From NCBI GenBank assembly GCA_016213845.1, contig JACQZN010000122.1:39367-103366 (forward strand): a stretch of DNA of 64,000 bases, given 5' to 3'. The notes beneath the pieces are model-generated. The model saw only the letters and a list, made by a program, of their open reading frames with translations. It was not told where the DNA came from and did no database searches. Position numbers and translations under genes: made by a program. Shown piece after piece: positions 33,750 to 44,147 of this stretch; positions within the stretch are counted from its first letter, which is position 1, and each line of letters opens with the position of its first letter. This DNA comes from Candidatus Wallbacteria bacterium (GTDB taxonomy: Bacteria; Muiribacteriota; UBA6191; JACPRK01).

Positions 33750-36700
33750 TCAGCGGGCGACCCGGAAACCGTAGCTGGCGTAACGGCTTTCGGGGAAATC
33801 GTAGCCGCGGTAGTTCGCGCGCAAATAGCCGCGGTCGTTGTACCAACTGCCGCCGCGCAGGCTGCGATAGGTGCCGGATCCGGGACCGGTGGGGTCGCGC
33901 GACGGACTGGCCGTGTAGTAGGTCTCGCCGTGGAAGTCGCCCGTCCACTCCCAGGCGTTTCCCAGGAGATCGTCGATGCCGAACGGAGAAGTGCCGCTGG
34001 CCCGGGGACTGACGGCGGCCGGCCCGAAGCTGCCGACCGGCGCCGTGTAGAGGAACCCGTCACCGTTCTCCTCGGAGCAGCAGGTATCCAGGTTTCCGGA
34101 ACCGGCCCGCCGGAGGCCGCCGGCGTCGAGCGCGGAGGCGCCCCAGGGATAGAACCGGCCATCAGTCCCCCGCGCGGCGAACTCCCACTCTGCCTCGGTG
34201 GGCAGTCGCAGGCCGGCCCAGGCGCAGTACGCATAGGCGTCGTACCAGTCGATGCCGACGACGGGGCCTTGGGCGTCGGGGCTGTACGTCGTGACGACCG
34301 AGCCGTCCCAGTTGAACGGCGAGTGGTCCTTGCCACCCGGTTCGGAGGCGTGATGGCCCTGGTGGAGCGTCGGGCCTGCGGGATCGGACGTGGCCGCCAG
34401 GAAGGCCTTGTACTGCGCGTTGGTGACCTCGTACTTTCCGACGAAGTACCTCGAAAGCGTCACGGCGTGGAGCGGGGCCTCGTTCGTCAGGGCCAGCGAG
34501 GCGTCGACCGAAGCGGTGGTCGATCCCATCTGGAAGGCTCCGGACGGGATCTCCACGACGACCGAGCCGTCCTTGTCGTTTTTCAACTCGCGGAACCCGG
34601 AGGCATTGACGGAGAGGAAAGTCATCGTCGCGGGCGCGACGTTGAGGGTGAAGGAGCGCTCGTCGGTACCCGATGCCCCCCGGGCGCGCGCGACGAAGGT
34701 GGCGGCGCCAGCTTGCGAGGGAGAACCCGAAAGTGTCCCTCCCTGAGAAAGCGAAAGACCTGCGGGCAGCTGGCCCGCGGCCACCGACCACGTCACTGGC
34801 TGGCTGGCCTGCACCGCCAGCGTGGCGGTGTAGGACTGCCCCACCTTCCCGTCGGCCAGCGACCGCGTCTGGATGGCCGGGTCGAGCTGGCGCGCGACGC
34901 GGAAGCCATAGGTGACGAAGCGGCTGTCCGGCAGGTCGAAGCCACGGTAGGTGGCACGCAGGTAGCCCGAAGAGCTGTACCAGCTGGCGCCCCTGAGCGA
35001 GCGAAGTCCGCCCGTATCCGGCCCGGCCGGGTTGCGGGGGGGGCTCGAGGCGTAGAACCGATCGTCGTACCGATCCGCGGCCCACTCCCAGGCGTTTCCG
35101 ATCAGGTGCGAAAGCCCGAAAGGCGATACGCCGCTGGCCTGGGAGCCCGAGGCCGAGCGGCCGAAAGTGCCCCCCGGCGCTGCATAGAGGTACCCGTCCG
35201 CGCCGTCCTCGGAGCAGCAGGTCTCCAGGTTCCCGGCGCTGGCGCGGTGAGCGCCCCCGGAGACGAGCGGCGCCGAGCCCCAGGGCTGGAGCCGGCCGTC
35301 GGTGCCGCGCGCGGCCAGCTCGAGCTCGGCTTCCGTCGGCAGGCGCAGGCCGCTCCAGGCGCAGTAGGCGTAGGCGTCGTACCAGTCGACGCCGACGACT
35401 GGCGAGTCGGAGGTCGTGCTCCACGGAGTGGAGCCGGCGCCAGTCCAGTCGATCGGTACGTGGCTCTTGTAGGCAGGCTCGTCGGGGTGGTGGCCTTCGT
35501 GGCGCGCCGGGCCGGCGGCGGCGGTGGCGGCAGCCAGGAAGGCGGCGTACTGGGCGTTGGTGACCTCCTGGCGGCCGAGGAGCACGGGCGAAAGGCTGAC
35601 GGTGTGCACCGGGTTCTCCGAGGAGAGGGCGAGCAACGCCGCAACCGATTCGGAAGTGGAGCCCATCTGATACGTGGAGGCCGGCAGCAGCACCAGCTCG
35701 GAGCCATCGGCGTCGTGGGTGAGCTCGGCGAAGCCCTCGGCATTGGTGCGGGCGAACGTGACGCCGGCGCCGTCGACCCGCAGGGCGTAGGCGCGCTCGT
35801 CGAAGCCGTTCGCGCTCGCGGCGCGCAGGGCGAAGCGGTGGTAGCCGGCCGCGGCCGGCGTCCCGGAGAGCGTACCTTGCGCGTTGAGCGTCAACCCGGC
35901 CGGCAAGGAACCGGCGACGAGGGACCAGCCAGCGGAGACGCTGCCGGCAGCGGTGAAGACGTGGCTGAACGGTTCTCCCACCCTGGCCGCCGCGACGGCC
36001 GAGACGTCGATGCGGGGCTCCATCGGTCGAGCGGCGCGGAATCCGTAGACCGCAAACTTGCTCGACGGGTAGTCGAATCCGCGATAGGCGGCCCTCAGGA
36101 GCTCACGCGAGCTGGACCATGCGCCGCCCCTGAGCACGCGAAGCCCCGTGTCATTCGGACCCGTCGGGTCTTTCGAGGGCGAGACCGCGTAGTAGGTCGC
36201 CGAGTAGGAGTCGAGCGCCCACTCCCAGGCGTTTCCGGCGACATCCGCCAGACCGAACGGCGAGCGGCCGTCGGCGCGCGGCGCGGCGGCCTCGGCGCCA
36301 AAGCTGCCGGCCGGGGCAGCGTAGAGGAACCCGTCGGAGGCATCCGCCGAGCAGCAGGCGGTGAGCGCTCCTGACGACGCCCGGACGAGACCGCCCGCGT
36401 CGACGGCGCCCAAGCCCCAGGCGCCGGTGCGCGCGTCGGTCGCCCGGGCGGAGTACTCCAGCTCCGCCTCCGAGGGAAGTCGCAGGCCGGCCCAGGCGCA
36501 GTAGGCATAGGCGTCGTACCAGTCGACGCCGACGACCGGCCCGTCCGGAGAAGTGCTCCAGGGAGTGGAGCCGGCGCCAGTCCAGTCGATCGGCGTGTGG
36601 TCCTTGGCGGGCGCCTCGTCGGGGTGATGGCCCTCATGCCGCACGGCGCCGCGCGCGTCGCCCGTCGCAGCGAGGAAGGCGGCGTACTGACGGTTGGTCA

Positions 36701-39700
36701 CCTCGAATCTCCCGATGTAAACGGGCGAGACGGTGACCGCGTGCGCTGGCGATTCGTTGGCGACGGCTTCGGCCGCGTCGACCTGGGCCGTCGTGGAGCC
36801 CATCGTGACGGTGGCTCGAGGCAACGCGACGAGCCTCGACCCGTCCACGTCGTTCGTCACCTCTCTGAAACCGGCCTGGTCGAAGCGGCCGGAGCCCGCG
36901 CCGGGCGGGTCGACCGCAAGGACGAACGAACGCTCGTCGAACCCCGCGGAGCTGCGCGCTCTCAGAGTGAATCGCACCACCGAGGATATTGAAGGAGTCC
37001 CTGCGATGCGGCCGGAAGGGTCGAGGGCGAGTCCTGGCGGGAGACTGCCGGCCTCCAGCGACCAGGCCACGGCGGCTGTGCCCGCCGCCGCGAGGGTGGC
37101 CTGGTAGGCGATGGACTCCCTGGCGGCCGGCAGCGAGGTCGTGAGGATGGCTGGCTCGTGGCTCCGGGCGACGCGCAATCCGTAGCTGCCGAAGCGGCTG
37201 CCGGGGGAGTCGAGCCCGCGGTAGGTGGCGCGCTGGAAGCCCGAGCTGTTGTACCAGCTTCCGCCGCGCTGCACGCGGTAGAGCCCGGAGGCCGGCCCCG
37301 CGGGGTCCCGAGCCGCGCTGGCGGCGTAGTGGTCGTCCTCGTACCAGTCGAGCCCCCACTCCCAGGCGTTTCCGACGAGGTCCAGGACGCCGAACGGAGA
37401 CTCTCCGTTGGCGCGCGGCGCGCGGGCGCCCGGGCCATAGCTTCCGACCGGGGCGGCGTACAGGTGCCCGTCGGCTGCGTCGCCGAAACAGCAGATGTCG
37501 AGGTTGCCGGAGTTGGCCTTGTAGGCCCCGCCGACGGCGATGGCCTGGGTGCCCCAGGGATAGACGCGACCGTCGCTCCCGCGACTGGCGAACTCGAGCT
37601 CGGCTTCGGTGGGCAGCCGGACGCCCGCCCAGGCGCAGTAGGCGTAGGCGTCGTACCAGTCGACTCCGACGACGGGCGAATCCGCCGAGGTGCTCCAGGG
37701 CGTCGCCGTGGCGCCGTCCCAGTCCTCGGGCGTGTGGTCCTTCGCCGGCGGCTCATCGGGGTGATGGCCGAAGTGAGTCGCCGGACCCGTCGGCTCTTTC
37801 GTGTCGGCCAGGAACCGGGCGTACTGGGCGTTGGTCACCTCGTACTTTCCGATGTAGAAGCGCGAGAGTCCGACCGGGTGCTGGGGAGCCTCGTCGGTGA
37901 GCGCCAGCCCCGCGGCCACCGAGGCGGTACTGCTGCCCATCTGGAAGGCGGCCGCCGGGATGGCGACGAGCCGCGAGGAATCGCGCAGGTTCTCGAGCTC
38001 CAGGTACGGCGCCCCCGAGGCAGCCAGTCCGCGCGTGCCGGAGGGCGGGTCGACGATCGAGATCGTGTAGGCGCGCTCGACGCTGCCGCCGGGATTGGAG
38101 ACGCGCACCGTGGCGACGAAAGCGCCTGTGGCGGTCGGCGTGCCGGCGACCGAGCCCTCGGCAGCGAGCGTCAGGCCCGGCGGGAGTGCGCCGGACAACA
38201 GGCTCCACGTGAAGGGCGGCGTCCCGGTGACGGCCAGAGTCGCCGCGTAGGAGACGCCGGGCGCGCCCTCGGGGAGGCGCGTGCCGAGCAGCGTCGGGGC
38301 GGCGGGCTGGCCGAGGATGAGCTGGCTAGCGCGCGTGGCGTAGACGGCGACGCCGCCGCCGCGGGAGAGCCAGACCTGGCTCGAGAGGTCGGAGACGCCG
38401 AGCAGGTGCGACAGGAACCGCGATCCCGCCAGCCGCATCACGACAAGACCTTCTCCGCCTTGGGCCTGGATCGACTGGAGCAGCGCGTCAGCGCCGACGG
38501 TCGCGTCGAGCGTCGAGCCGATCAGGTTGAACCCCTCGGAGAGCTGCACTGCGCTGCCGGCGACGCTTCCGCCCGTGAGGACCGTGCCGGGTGCCGGGGA
38601 GCTCAGCTGAGCCGCGTACGCTTCGCCGAAGCCCACGCGGAAATCGGTGCCTCCCGGAGCGGGCGAGGCGACGTACTCCTGAAACGCGGCGCCGTCGAAC
38701 CGCGCCAACCGGGTCACCTGGGCGCCGGCTGCCACCAGTGCCCTGACGAGATCCGAGGCTCGTTCGAACGCGGGGCTCGAGTCGGCCGCCAGGCTGATCA
38801 GGGACCAGCCAGCGGGCAGGTCGTACGCCGCGCCCGTAGCCGGCGCTCCGTCGCCGCTGGCCGGGGCGCCCTTGGCAAAGCTCGAGACATCCACGGAGCC
38901 AGCGCTGGCAAACACGAGGTAGGCGCGTCCGCCTTCGAGGAGGAAGGCGGACGCATCGCCCGCGGCGATGTACGGCTCGGGGCGAGTCACTCCAAGGGGG
39001 CCGGGCGCCCACCGGACGGCGAAGCGGCCACCGGTGTTTTGCAAGAGATCGGCCGCGTCGCGGGTCCGGTTGACGCTGGCCGCCAGCCCCAGGAGGTTCA
39101 AGCCGGGGACCAGGGAACGCACCAGGCGGCCCGACGGCCATGCAGGCCCCACGAAGCTGAGCTGCCCCGGAGCAGACGGCCGCCGGCTGACGAGATAACC
39201 CGCGGCCGGCTCGAGCTCTGGGGCGTCCGACGAAAGCCCTCGCAGCCAGACCTTGAAGCGTCCCTTGCCGTCGCCGCCGGCCTCGGTCCAGGCGACGAAG
39301 GGGCTGCCGGTGTCGCGAGCCAGGTCCGAGACGGAGTAGCCCGCAGAGCCACCGGCCTGCACGGGGAGCGACACGGCATTGAGGCCAAGGTGCAGGGTGA
39401 GCGTAGCGCCCGAGATCGAAGCGGGATCGACCCTCACGGCCACGACGGAGGGCGGGCTGCGCAGACCGTCGTCGGCGAAGAGATGAAAGGCGTAGAGCCG
39501 CTCTCCAGGCAGATCGGGAACCGCGAAGGTGGTGACGGCCGTCGCGGGATTCGACAGTGCCGCCGACGGGCCGGCGACCTGCACCCATCGGTACGAGACT
39601 GCCCCCCCCGAGGAGCTCGAGGCGCTCCCGACGAGGCGGACCACGGTTCCCGCAGCCAGGATGGGGGTGCTTGCGGAGGCCGTGCCGGGGAGCTCGACGG

Positions 39701-42530
39701 CGGCGACGGCCGAGGGCACCCGGGCGGCAGTGGAGTCCACGACGACTCGGATGCTCCTTTCGGTCTCGAACCCGGAGGGCTGCCGGCGCAGCCGGCACCG
39801 GAACCGGTAGACTCCCGCGATCGTCGGAGTGAAGTCAGCATAGGAATCGTTCCTATCCGAATCTTCGAGACCGCCGCGCTGGGTGAAGGGGACGTAGGGC
39901 CCGGACAGCTGGGTCCAGTAGAAGGAGCTCCTCTCGGCAGCGGGGCGCGACGGGCCGGCGACGGCGCTGAGCGTGACCCGCTGGCCTGCCTGGGCGCGCA
40001 GGTCCGTGCCGGAGGCAAGGTCCTCGGCCTCCCCGAGATCGTCGCCTCGGCGTGCCCCGGAAACCGCCGTGAGGGCAAAGTCGGTCAGGGTCTCTCCGGC
40101 GGCACGCACCCGCACCCGCACGCTGACAGGCCGGCTTTCGATCCCGTCGCCATCGGCCACCGTCAGCTCGACGCGATAGAGCCCTGCGGCAGAAGGCGAG
40201 AAGGTGACCGTCGGCGATTGCGAGGTGGCAAGGATGGGCGGCCCCTCCACCTGGCTCCACGTGTAGGAGAGCGGCCGGCTCGTTCGGCGATCCAGCGAAG
40301 AACTCCCGTCCAGGATCAGCGGCTGCCCTCCGACGAGGTCGAGCACCCGGGTCGTGGCATCGCCGCTGACCAGCGACGTTGGCGACCGGGCCTCGATCGA
40401 AGCTTCCGGCGGCGACCCGGCCCGCACGGTGACCAGGGACGCGAGAGCGTCGAGGCTGCCGTCGCTGACGGCGAGAGCGAAACCGTACTGGCCAAGCTGG
40501 CCGGCCAGGAAGGTCGCGATGGGCGACTGAGACTGCGAGAGCGTGACGTCCGGGCCCGCAGTCTGGCTCCATCGATAGGCCAGACCGCCCGACGGTCCTG
40601 CCGCCGTGGTGCTCCGGCGGCCGTCCAATGCGATCGGCTCGGTCCCGATCGCAGCCTGCCCCTGGGGCACGCCGGCGTCCGCCGACGGCCTCAACGCTCG
40701 GACCGAGCTGGTCAGGTTCGAGGCTTTCACCGAGAGCACTGCCACGGCGTCCCTGGGGGGAGCGCCACGCTGGCGCAGCGGGAAGTCAAGCACGGCGAGC
40801 TCGGCCCCGATGGCGGAGGGCGGGTTCGCAAGCTCTCCCTCGCGAGGTCGCAGCACCAGCTCCATGTGCGCGGGCGCCGCGGCGGCGGTCGTCAGCGCGA
40901 ACGCTCCGATCCCGGCGCCTGCGGTCACCGACGGCGGCCGCATCGTTCGTGCGTCATAGGCGATGAGCAGCCGAAGCTCGCTCAGAGGGATGGTAGTCGA
41001 GCCGGTTCGCACGCTGGCGCGCAGCGAGCCCTGGGTCGCGGTCGTGACCAGAAAGGCCGGCGGCGTGCGCGCCAGCAGCTCGGTCCGGACGCCCATCCGC
41101 ACGCGGTAGGCGCCAACGTCGGCCGCGTCGGCGCCGGTCAGGCGCGCGAAGTAGGTCCCGCTCGCCTTCGGCCTGAACTCCCCCAGGGTCAGATCGGCCC
41201 CGCCGGTGACGTTCCCAAGGACCAGCGGGCTCGCGCCGTCGATCGCAACGATCGCCGCCCGGGCTCCGGGGAGCCCCTCCGAACGGACGGAGAGCTGGTA
41301 GACACGTCCCGGCTCCGCGTGGAACCGGAACCAGTCCTGCTCCGAGGCGATGGCCAGCACCCCGGCCAGTTCCGCGCCGACACCGGGGGTAGCGGCTTCG
41401 ACCAGCGTGTCGGCGGCGGCGGTCTGTGCCGGTCCGCTGGCATGGTCGTTCGGCGCCGTGTCCGGATCTGCGACCAGGATGGTGACCGCATCGGTGGAAC
41501 GCCCCCCCCGGCCATCGGAAGCGGCCAGCTGAAAGCGGTAGCTCCCCGGAGCGGGGGGCGTGAAGGACGGCGTCAATGTCGCGGGCGCTGTCAGCGTCAC
41601 GGTCGCCGGGTTGCCGGGCAGCTCCGTCCAGGAGAGCGTCAGCAAGTCGGAATCCGGATCGCTTGCGGCGCCGCGGAGAAGCACGGGCCTGCCGGTCAGA
41701 CCCGGGACATCGGGTCCTGCATCGGCCAGCGGCGGCCGGTTTGCTCCGGGAAGCACGATGGTAGACAGGCGCTTGACGAAACGGTTGGCCAGGAGCGTGA
41801 CGCGGACCGTCGTCACGGGCGCGCTCGCCTCGCCGCTGGCGGTGAGCACCAGCTCCTGTGAGCCCTCGAAGACCCAGTGCTGCGTCAGGTCTTCCGAGAG
41901 GAGCTGGGCGAGATCGAGCAGCCGCGCCACGCCGTCGATGACCGGGGCCGAACCCTCCTGCGAGCGGGCGCCGCCACTCTCCAGATGGTAGGTGACGAGC
42001 GCCGCGCCGGAGGCGTCGGTCGAGGGCGTCAGGACGCCCACGCTTGCTGGCTCGGGAAAGACAAGGCGCGGGGCGAGGAGCTCGGAAGTGCGAAACGTGA
42101 AGTGGCGCCCGGAGTCGTCGTACCGGACGCCGCCCGAAACGACGTCGAAAAAGTAGGTGCGGCCCGGCGCCAGTCCGGAGCGCTCGAGCGACACCCGGTT
42201 GTCGAAGTGCGCCGGGTTGCCCAGCGTCACATGGTGCGCCAGCGCCGGGCTGGCGTCATCGGCGGCGCTGCGGAACGTGCCGGTGCGAGCCTCGAGGTCG
42301 GCGATGCTCTCGGCCAGCTCAACGGTCCCGGTCTCGACGTCCGGCGAGACCCAGAGCACGGACGCATTGTCCGAGCTGACGTTGGTGACCGACAAGCGAG
42401 CCGGGACGCCGCCAGCTTGGAGGCGGCCGACGCACGCGAACAGGAGCACGGCCGCGGCGAGCCCCTGGCCTCCCGAGGTCGAGATGAGCCAGTCGCGAAG
42501 GCCGCTGCCCCCATCGGTCCTGTGACGCAA
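33750..42530 (-). CDS. Giant secreted protein: PKD/Ig domains and four Ig-SUMF1 modules
   Basis: This is a single chain of about 2,926 residues. A signal peptide (GLAAAVLLFACVGRLQA) starts about 20 residues after a TTG at 42530; the frame extends another 450 bases upstream but reads like non-coding DNA, so the start is uncertain. In order there are a fibronectin-like N-terminal domain, several PKD-type domains (PPLADAGPDV, YRWSQTAGPDV, YTWSQVEGPP), a pre-peptidase-like beta domain, repeated GWSLISL/GFNLIGS modules, and then four units of a He_PIG-type Ig domain plus SUMF1 domain (SUMF1 at about 38010-37160, 36890-36010, 35740-34880, 34610-33750). Each SUMF1 domain has GVDWYDAYAYCAWAG and RGGxW but lacks the formylglycine-enzyme Cys pair. 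A surface adhesin or matrix-binding role is inferred. Confidence 0.85.
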   Translation of the reverse strand: MRHRTDGGSGLRDWLISTSGGQGLAAAVLLFACVGRLQAGGVPARLSVTNVSSDNASVLWVSPDVETGTVELAESIADLEARTGTFRSAADDASPALAHHVTLGNPAHFDNRVSLERSGLAPGRTYFFDVVSGGVRYDDSGRHFTFRTSELLAPRLVFPEPASVGVLTPSTDASGAALVTYHLESGGARSQEGSAPVIDGVARLLDLAQLLSEDLTQHWVFEGSQELVLTASGEASAPVTTVRVTLLANRFVKRLSTIVLPGANRPPLADAGPDVPGLTGRPVLLRGAASDPDSDLLTLSWTELPGNPATVTLTAPATLTPSFTPPAPGSYRFQLAASDGRGGRSTDAVTILVADPDTAPNDHASGPAQTAAADTLVEAATPGVGAELAGVLAIASEQDWFRFHAEPGRVYQLSVRSEGLPGARAAIVAIDGASPLVLGNVTGGADLTLGEFRPKASGTYFARLTGADAADVGAYRVRMGVRTELLARTPPAFLVTTATQGSLRASVRTGSTTIPLSELRLLIAYDARTMRPPSVTAGAGIGAFALTTAAAAPAHMELVLRPREGELANPPSAIGAELAVLDFPLRQRGAPPRDAVAVLSVKASNLTSSVRALRPSADAGVPQGQAAIGTEPIALDGRRSTTAAGPSGGLAYRWSQTAGPDVTLSQSQSPIATFLAGQLGQYGFALAVSDGSLDALASLVTVRAGSPPEASIEARSPTSLVSGDATTRVLDLVGGQPLILDGSSSLDRRTSRPLSYTWSQVEGPPILATSQSPTVTFSPSAAGLYRVELTVADGDGIESRPVSVRVRVRAAGETLTDFALTAVSGARRGDDLGEAEDLASGTDLRAQAGQRVTLSAVAGPSRPAAERSSFYWTQLSGPYVPFTQRGGLEDSDRNDSYADFTPTIAGVYRFRCRLRRQPSGFETERSIRVVVDSTAARVPSAVAAVELPGTASASTPILAAGTVVRLVGSASSSSGGAVSYRWVQVAGPSAALSNPATAVTTFAVPDLPGERLYAFHLFADDGLRSPPSVVAVRVDPASISGATLTLHLGLNAVSLPVQAGGSAGYSVSDLARDTGSPFVAWTEAGGDGKGRFKVWLRGLSSDAPELEPAAGYLVSRRPSAPGQLSFVGPAWPSGRLVRSLVPGLNLLGLAASVNRTRDAADLLQNTGGRFAVRWAPGPLGVTRPEPYIAAGDASAFLLEGGRAYLVFASAGSVDVSSFAKGAPASGDGAPATGAAYDLPAGWSLISLAADSSPAFERASDLVRALVAAGAQVTRLARFDGAAFQEYVASPAPGGTDFRVGFGEAYAAQLSSPAPGTVLTGGSVAGSAVQLSEGFNLIGSTLDATVGADALLQSIQAQGGEGLVVMRLAGSRFLSHLLGVSDLSSQVWLSRGGGVAVYATRASQLILGQPAAPTLLGTRLPEGAPGVSYAATLAVTGTPPFTWSLLSGALPPGLTLAAEGSVAGTPTATGAFVATVRVSNPGGSVERAYTISIVDPPSGTRGLAASGAPYLELENLRDSSRLVAIPAAAFQMGSSTASVAAGLALTDEAPQHPVGLSRFYIGKYEVTNAQYARFLADTKEPTGPATHFGHHPDEPPAKDHTPEDWDGATATPWSTSADSPVVGVDWYDAYAYCAWAGVRLPTEAELEFASRGSDGRVYPWGTQAIAVGGAYKANSGNLDICCFGDAADGHLYAAPVGSYGPGARAPRANGESPFGVLDLVGNAWEWGLDWYEDDHYAASAARDPAGPASGLYRVQRGGSWYNSSGFQRATYRGLDSPGSRFGSYGLRVARSHEPAILTTSLPAARESIAYQATLAAAGTAAVAWSLEAGSLPPGLALDPSGRIAGTPSISSVVRFTLRARSSAGFDERSFVLAVDPPGAGSGRFDQAGFREVTNDVDGSRLVALPRATVTMGSTTAQVDAAEAVANESPAHAVTVSPVYIGRFEVTNRQYAAFLAATGDARGAVRHEGHHPDEAPAKDHTPIDWTGAGSTPWSTSPDGPVVGVDWYDAYAYCAWAGLRLPSEAELEYSARATDARTGAWGLGAVDAGGLVRASSGALTACCSADASDGFLYAAPAGSFGAEAAAPRADGRSPFGLADVAGNAWEWALDSYSATYYAVSPSKDPTGPNDTGLRVLRGGAWSSSRELLRAAYRGFDYPSSKFAVYGFRAARPMEPRIDVSAVAAARVGEPFSHVFTAAGSVSAGWSLVAGSLPAGLTLNAQGTLSGTPAAAGYHRFALRAASANGFDERAYALRVDGAGVTFARTNAEGFAELTHDADGSELVLLPASTYQMGSTSESVAALLALSSENPVHTVSLSPVLLGRQEVTNAQYAAFLAAATAAAGPARHEGHHPDEPAYKSHVPIDWTGAGSTPWSTTSDSPVVGVDWYDAYAYCAWSGLRLPTEAELELAARGTDGRLQPWGSAPLVSGGAHRASAGNLETCCSEDGADGYLYAAPGGTFGRSASGSQASGVSPFGLSHLIGNAWEWAADRYDDRFYASSPPRNPAGPDTGGLRSLRGASWYSSSGYLRATYRGFDLPDSRFVTYGFRVARQLDPAIQTRSLADGKVGQSYTATLAVQASQPVTWSVAAGQLPAGLSLSQGGTLSGSPSQAGAATFVARARGASGTDERSFTLNVAPATMTFLSVNASGFRELKNDKDGSVVVEIPSGAFQMGSTTASVDASLALTNEAPLHAVTLSRYFVGKYEVTNAQYKAFLAATSDPAGPTLHQGHHASEPGGKDHSPFNWDGSVVTTYSPDAQGPVVGIDWYDAYAYCAWAGLRLPTEAEWEFAARGTDGRFYPWGASALDAGGLRRAGSGNLDTCCSEENGDGFLYTAPVGSFGPAAVSPRASGTSPFGIDDLLGNAWEWTGDFHGETYYTASPSRDPTGPGSGTYRSLRGGSWYNDRGYLRANYRGYDFPESRYASYGFRVAR

Positions 42531-42861
42531 GTCCCATGTGCACAGACCCGTACAACTTTTCGGGAAGACTCGCCCGACGCGGGCCACAGTCGCCATCGAG
42601 GGCGAAACCCACCGGCGACAGAGATCGACGACAGCGTTGAACCCTATGGCGGAGATGAAGTCGCGCACGACAGGCCTGCAGGCGGAGCAACTTCCATTCC
42701 ATCGCCCCCCCCCGAAGCGCTTCCGATGGCGGCAGTGTACACTTCGCGTCGACGTCGAGCTCGAGGATCGATTCTTGCAGCCGGCGGCCCGCGCGGAGCA
42801 CCGCCGGCTGGAGGGGAGGCCGCCGGGACGCTCCTGGGTTCGGAAGAGATGAGGAGGACGA
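42531..42861. other. Divergent intergenic region
   Basis: About 330 bases separate the giant gene from the PqqD operon. It holds a run of nine C (42705-42713), a GTGTACAC palindrome (near 42737) that could be part of a promoter, and the GAGGAGG ribosome site of the next gene (42851-42857). No convincing -35/-10 pair was found on either strand. The giant gene might start further upstream within this stretch. Confidence 0.4.
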
Positions 42862-43098
42862 GTGACGAAACTTTCGCGTCTGGCAGTCAATGAGGAGGGC
42901 TTCGCCTTCGATCCCGTGACGGGCGATAGCTTCGTCTTGAACGAGACGGGGCTAGCGATCCTGAAGGGGCTCTCCAACGGCAAGACCGTCGGCCAGATCG
43001 CCGAGGAGCTTTCGCAGTCGCACGAAGTGGAGGCGCTGGACGCCGAGCACGACGTGGCGGACCTCGTGGAGCGGCTCCGGGACTTCGGCCTGCTGTGA
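42862..43098 (+). CDS. PqqD-like protein (RiPP recognition element fold)
   Basis: The 78-residue protein matches the PqqD pattern: an N-terminal beta-strand pair (LAVNEEGFAFDPVTGDSFVLN), ETGLAILKGL and a C-terminal helical part with an acidic run ending in LRDFGLL. PqqD-type domains bind leader peptides and present them to modifying enzymes; some act on other small partners. The GTG start has GAGGAGG 4 bases upstream. It is the first gene of an operon; its stop overlaps the next start (GTGA). No separate precursor peptide gene was found beside it. Confidence 0.8.
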   Translation: MTKLSRLAVNEEGFAFDPVTGDSFVLNETGLAILKGLSNGKTVGQIAEELSQSHEVEALDAEHDVADLVERLRDFGLL

Positions 43099-44147
43099 GC
43101 AAGCCGGACAAGCCGATCGTGGTCGGCGTCTCGGGGATCAACGCAGTCGACAACCCGGGTCCCGGCGCCGGCGTGGCCCGGAGTCTCCGGGAGGCCGATG
43201 GGCTATCCGCACGCGTCGTGGGGCTGGCCTACGACGCGATGGAGCCGGGCATCTACATGGACTGGCTCTTCGACCGATCGTTCATCCTCCCCTACCCTTC
43301 CGGCGGCGGCGAGGCCCTGGTCGAGCGGCTCCTGTATTTGAAAAGCACTCACGGGCTCGATTGTGTCATCCCGAACCTGGACGCCGAGCTCCCGGTCTAC
43401 ATCCGGTACTCGCAGGCACTAGAGGCCGCCGGAATCCGCACCTTCTTGCCGACGCGCGAGCAGTTCCAGGTTCGCAGCAAGGCGAACCTCCCCGACGTCG
43501 CCACCGCCATTGGCATCCGGGCGCCGCGCACCGAGGTCGTGACCGCCCCGGAGCTGTTGCACGCGGCAGTGGAGCGGCTGGGGCTGCCCCTCATGGTCAA
43601 GGGCCTTTTCTACAAGGCCAAGCGCGCCGTCACGCACCACGAGGCAGCTACCTATGCGCACGAGCTGGCCGTCGAGTGGGGATATCCGATCCTGCTGCAG
43701 GAGATCGTGACGGGCGAGGAGCTCAACGTGGTCGGCGTCGGCGACGGTGAGGGCGGCAGCCTGGGAATGGTCGGCATCAAGAAGAGCTGGATCACGACCC
43801 AGGGAAAGATCTGGACGGGCCTCACGGTGCACCACCAGCCGATGCTCGAGGCCGCCGGCCGGTTCGTGAAGGAGTACCGCTGGCGGGGGCCCTACGAGCT
43901 GGAGTGCATCGTCGCAGCCTCGGGCGAGGTCTTCCTCATCGAGGTCAACCCGCGCTTTCCGGCCTGGTCCTACTTCGCGACCGGTGTGGGTCAGAACCTT
44001 GCCGCGCTCCTGGTGAAGCGCATGCTGGGGCTGCCGGTGGAACCGGCGCGGGGGTATCCGGCCGGGCGGCTCTTCGTCCGGTACACCTACGAGCTGGTCA
44101 CCGACCTGGAGACCTTCCAGCGAATCGTGACCCGAGGAGAGACCTGA
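43095..44147 (+). CDS. ATP-grasp ligase
   Basis: ATP-grasp enzymes join a carboxylate to an amine or thiol through an acyl-phosphate. The 350-residue protein has the two ATP-binding pieces (LPLMVKGLFYKAKRA; ILLQEIVTGEELNVVG) and the metal site near the C-terminus (ELECIV...EVFLIEVNPRFPAWSY, with the Glu and Asn). The N-terminal part is a Rossmann-like pre-ATP-grasp domain (VGVSGINAVDNPGPGAGVARSL). It overlaps both neighbours by 1-4 bases, so amounts are probably matched to the PqqD-like protein and the decarboxylase. The substrate is unknown. Confidence 0.85.
   Translation: MSKPDKPIVVGVSGINAVDNPGPGAGVARSLREADGLSARVVGLAYDAMEPGIYMDWLFDRSFILPYPSGGGEALVERLLYLKSTHGLDCVIPNLDAELPVYIRYSQALEAAGIRTFLPTREQFQVRSKANLPDVATAIGIRAPRTEVVTAPELLHAAVERLGLPLMVKGLFYKAKRAVTHHEAATYAHELAVEWGYPILLQEIVTGEELNVVGVGDGEGGSLGMVGIKKSWITTQGKIWTGLTVHHQPMLEAAGRFVKEYRWRGPYELECIVAASGEVFLIEVNPRFPAWSYFATGVGQNLAALLVKRMLGLPVEPARGYPAGRLFVRYTYELVTDLETFQRIVTRGET

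Noticed and set aside
37158-41861. A 1,567-residue open frame antisense to the giant secreted protein
   Set aside because: It is Arg/Gly/Ala-rich with no domain or signal and mirrors the GC-rich third positions of the real gene on the other strand.
42530-42983. Extending the giant protein to the first ATG of the open frame
   Set aside because: The extra 150 residues have the composition of non-coding DNA, overlap the divergent PqqD-like gene and would bury the signal peptide.
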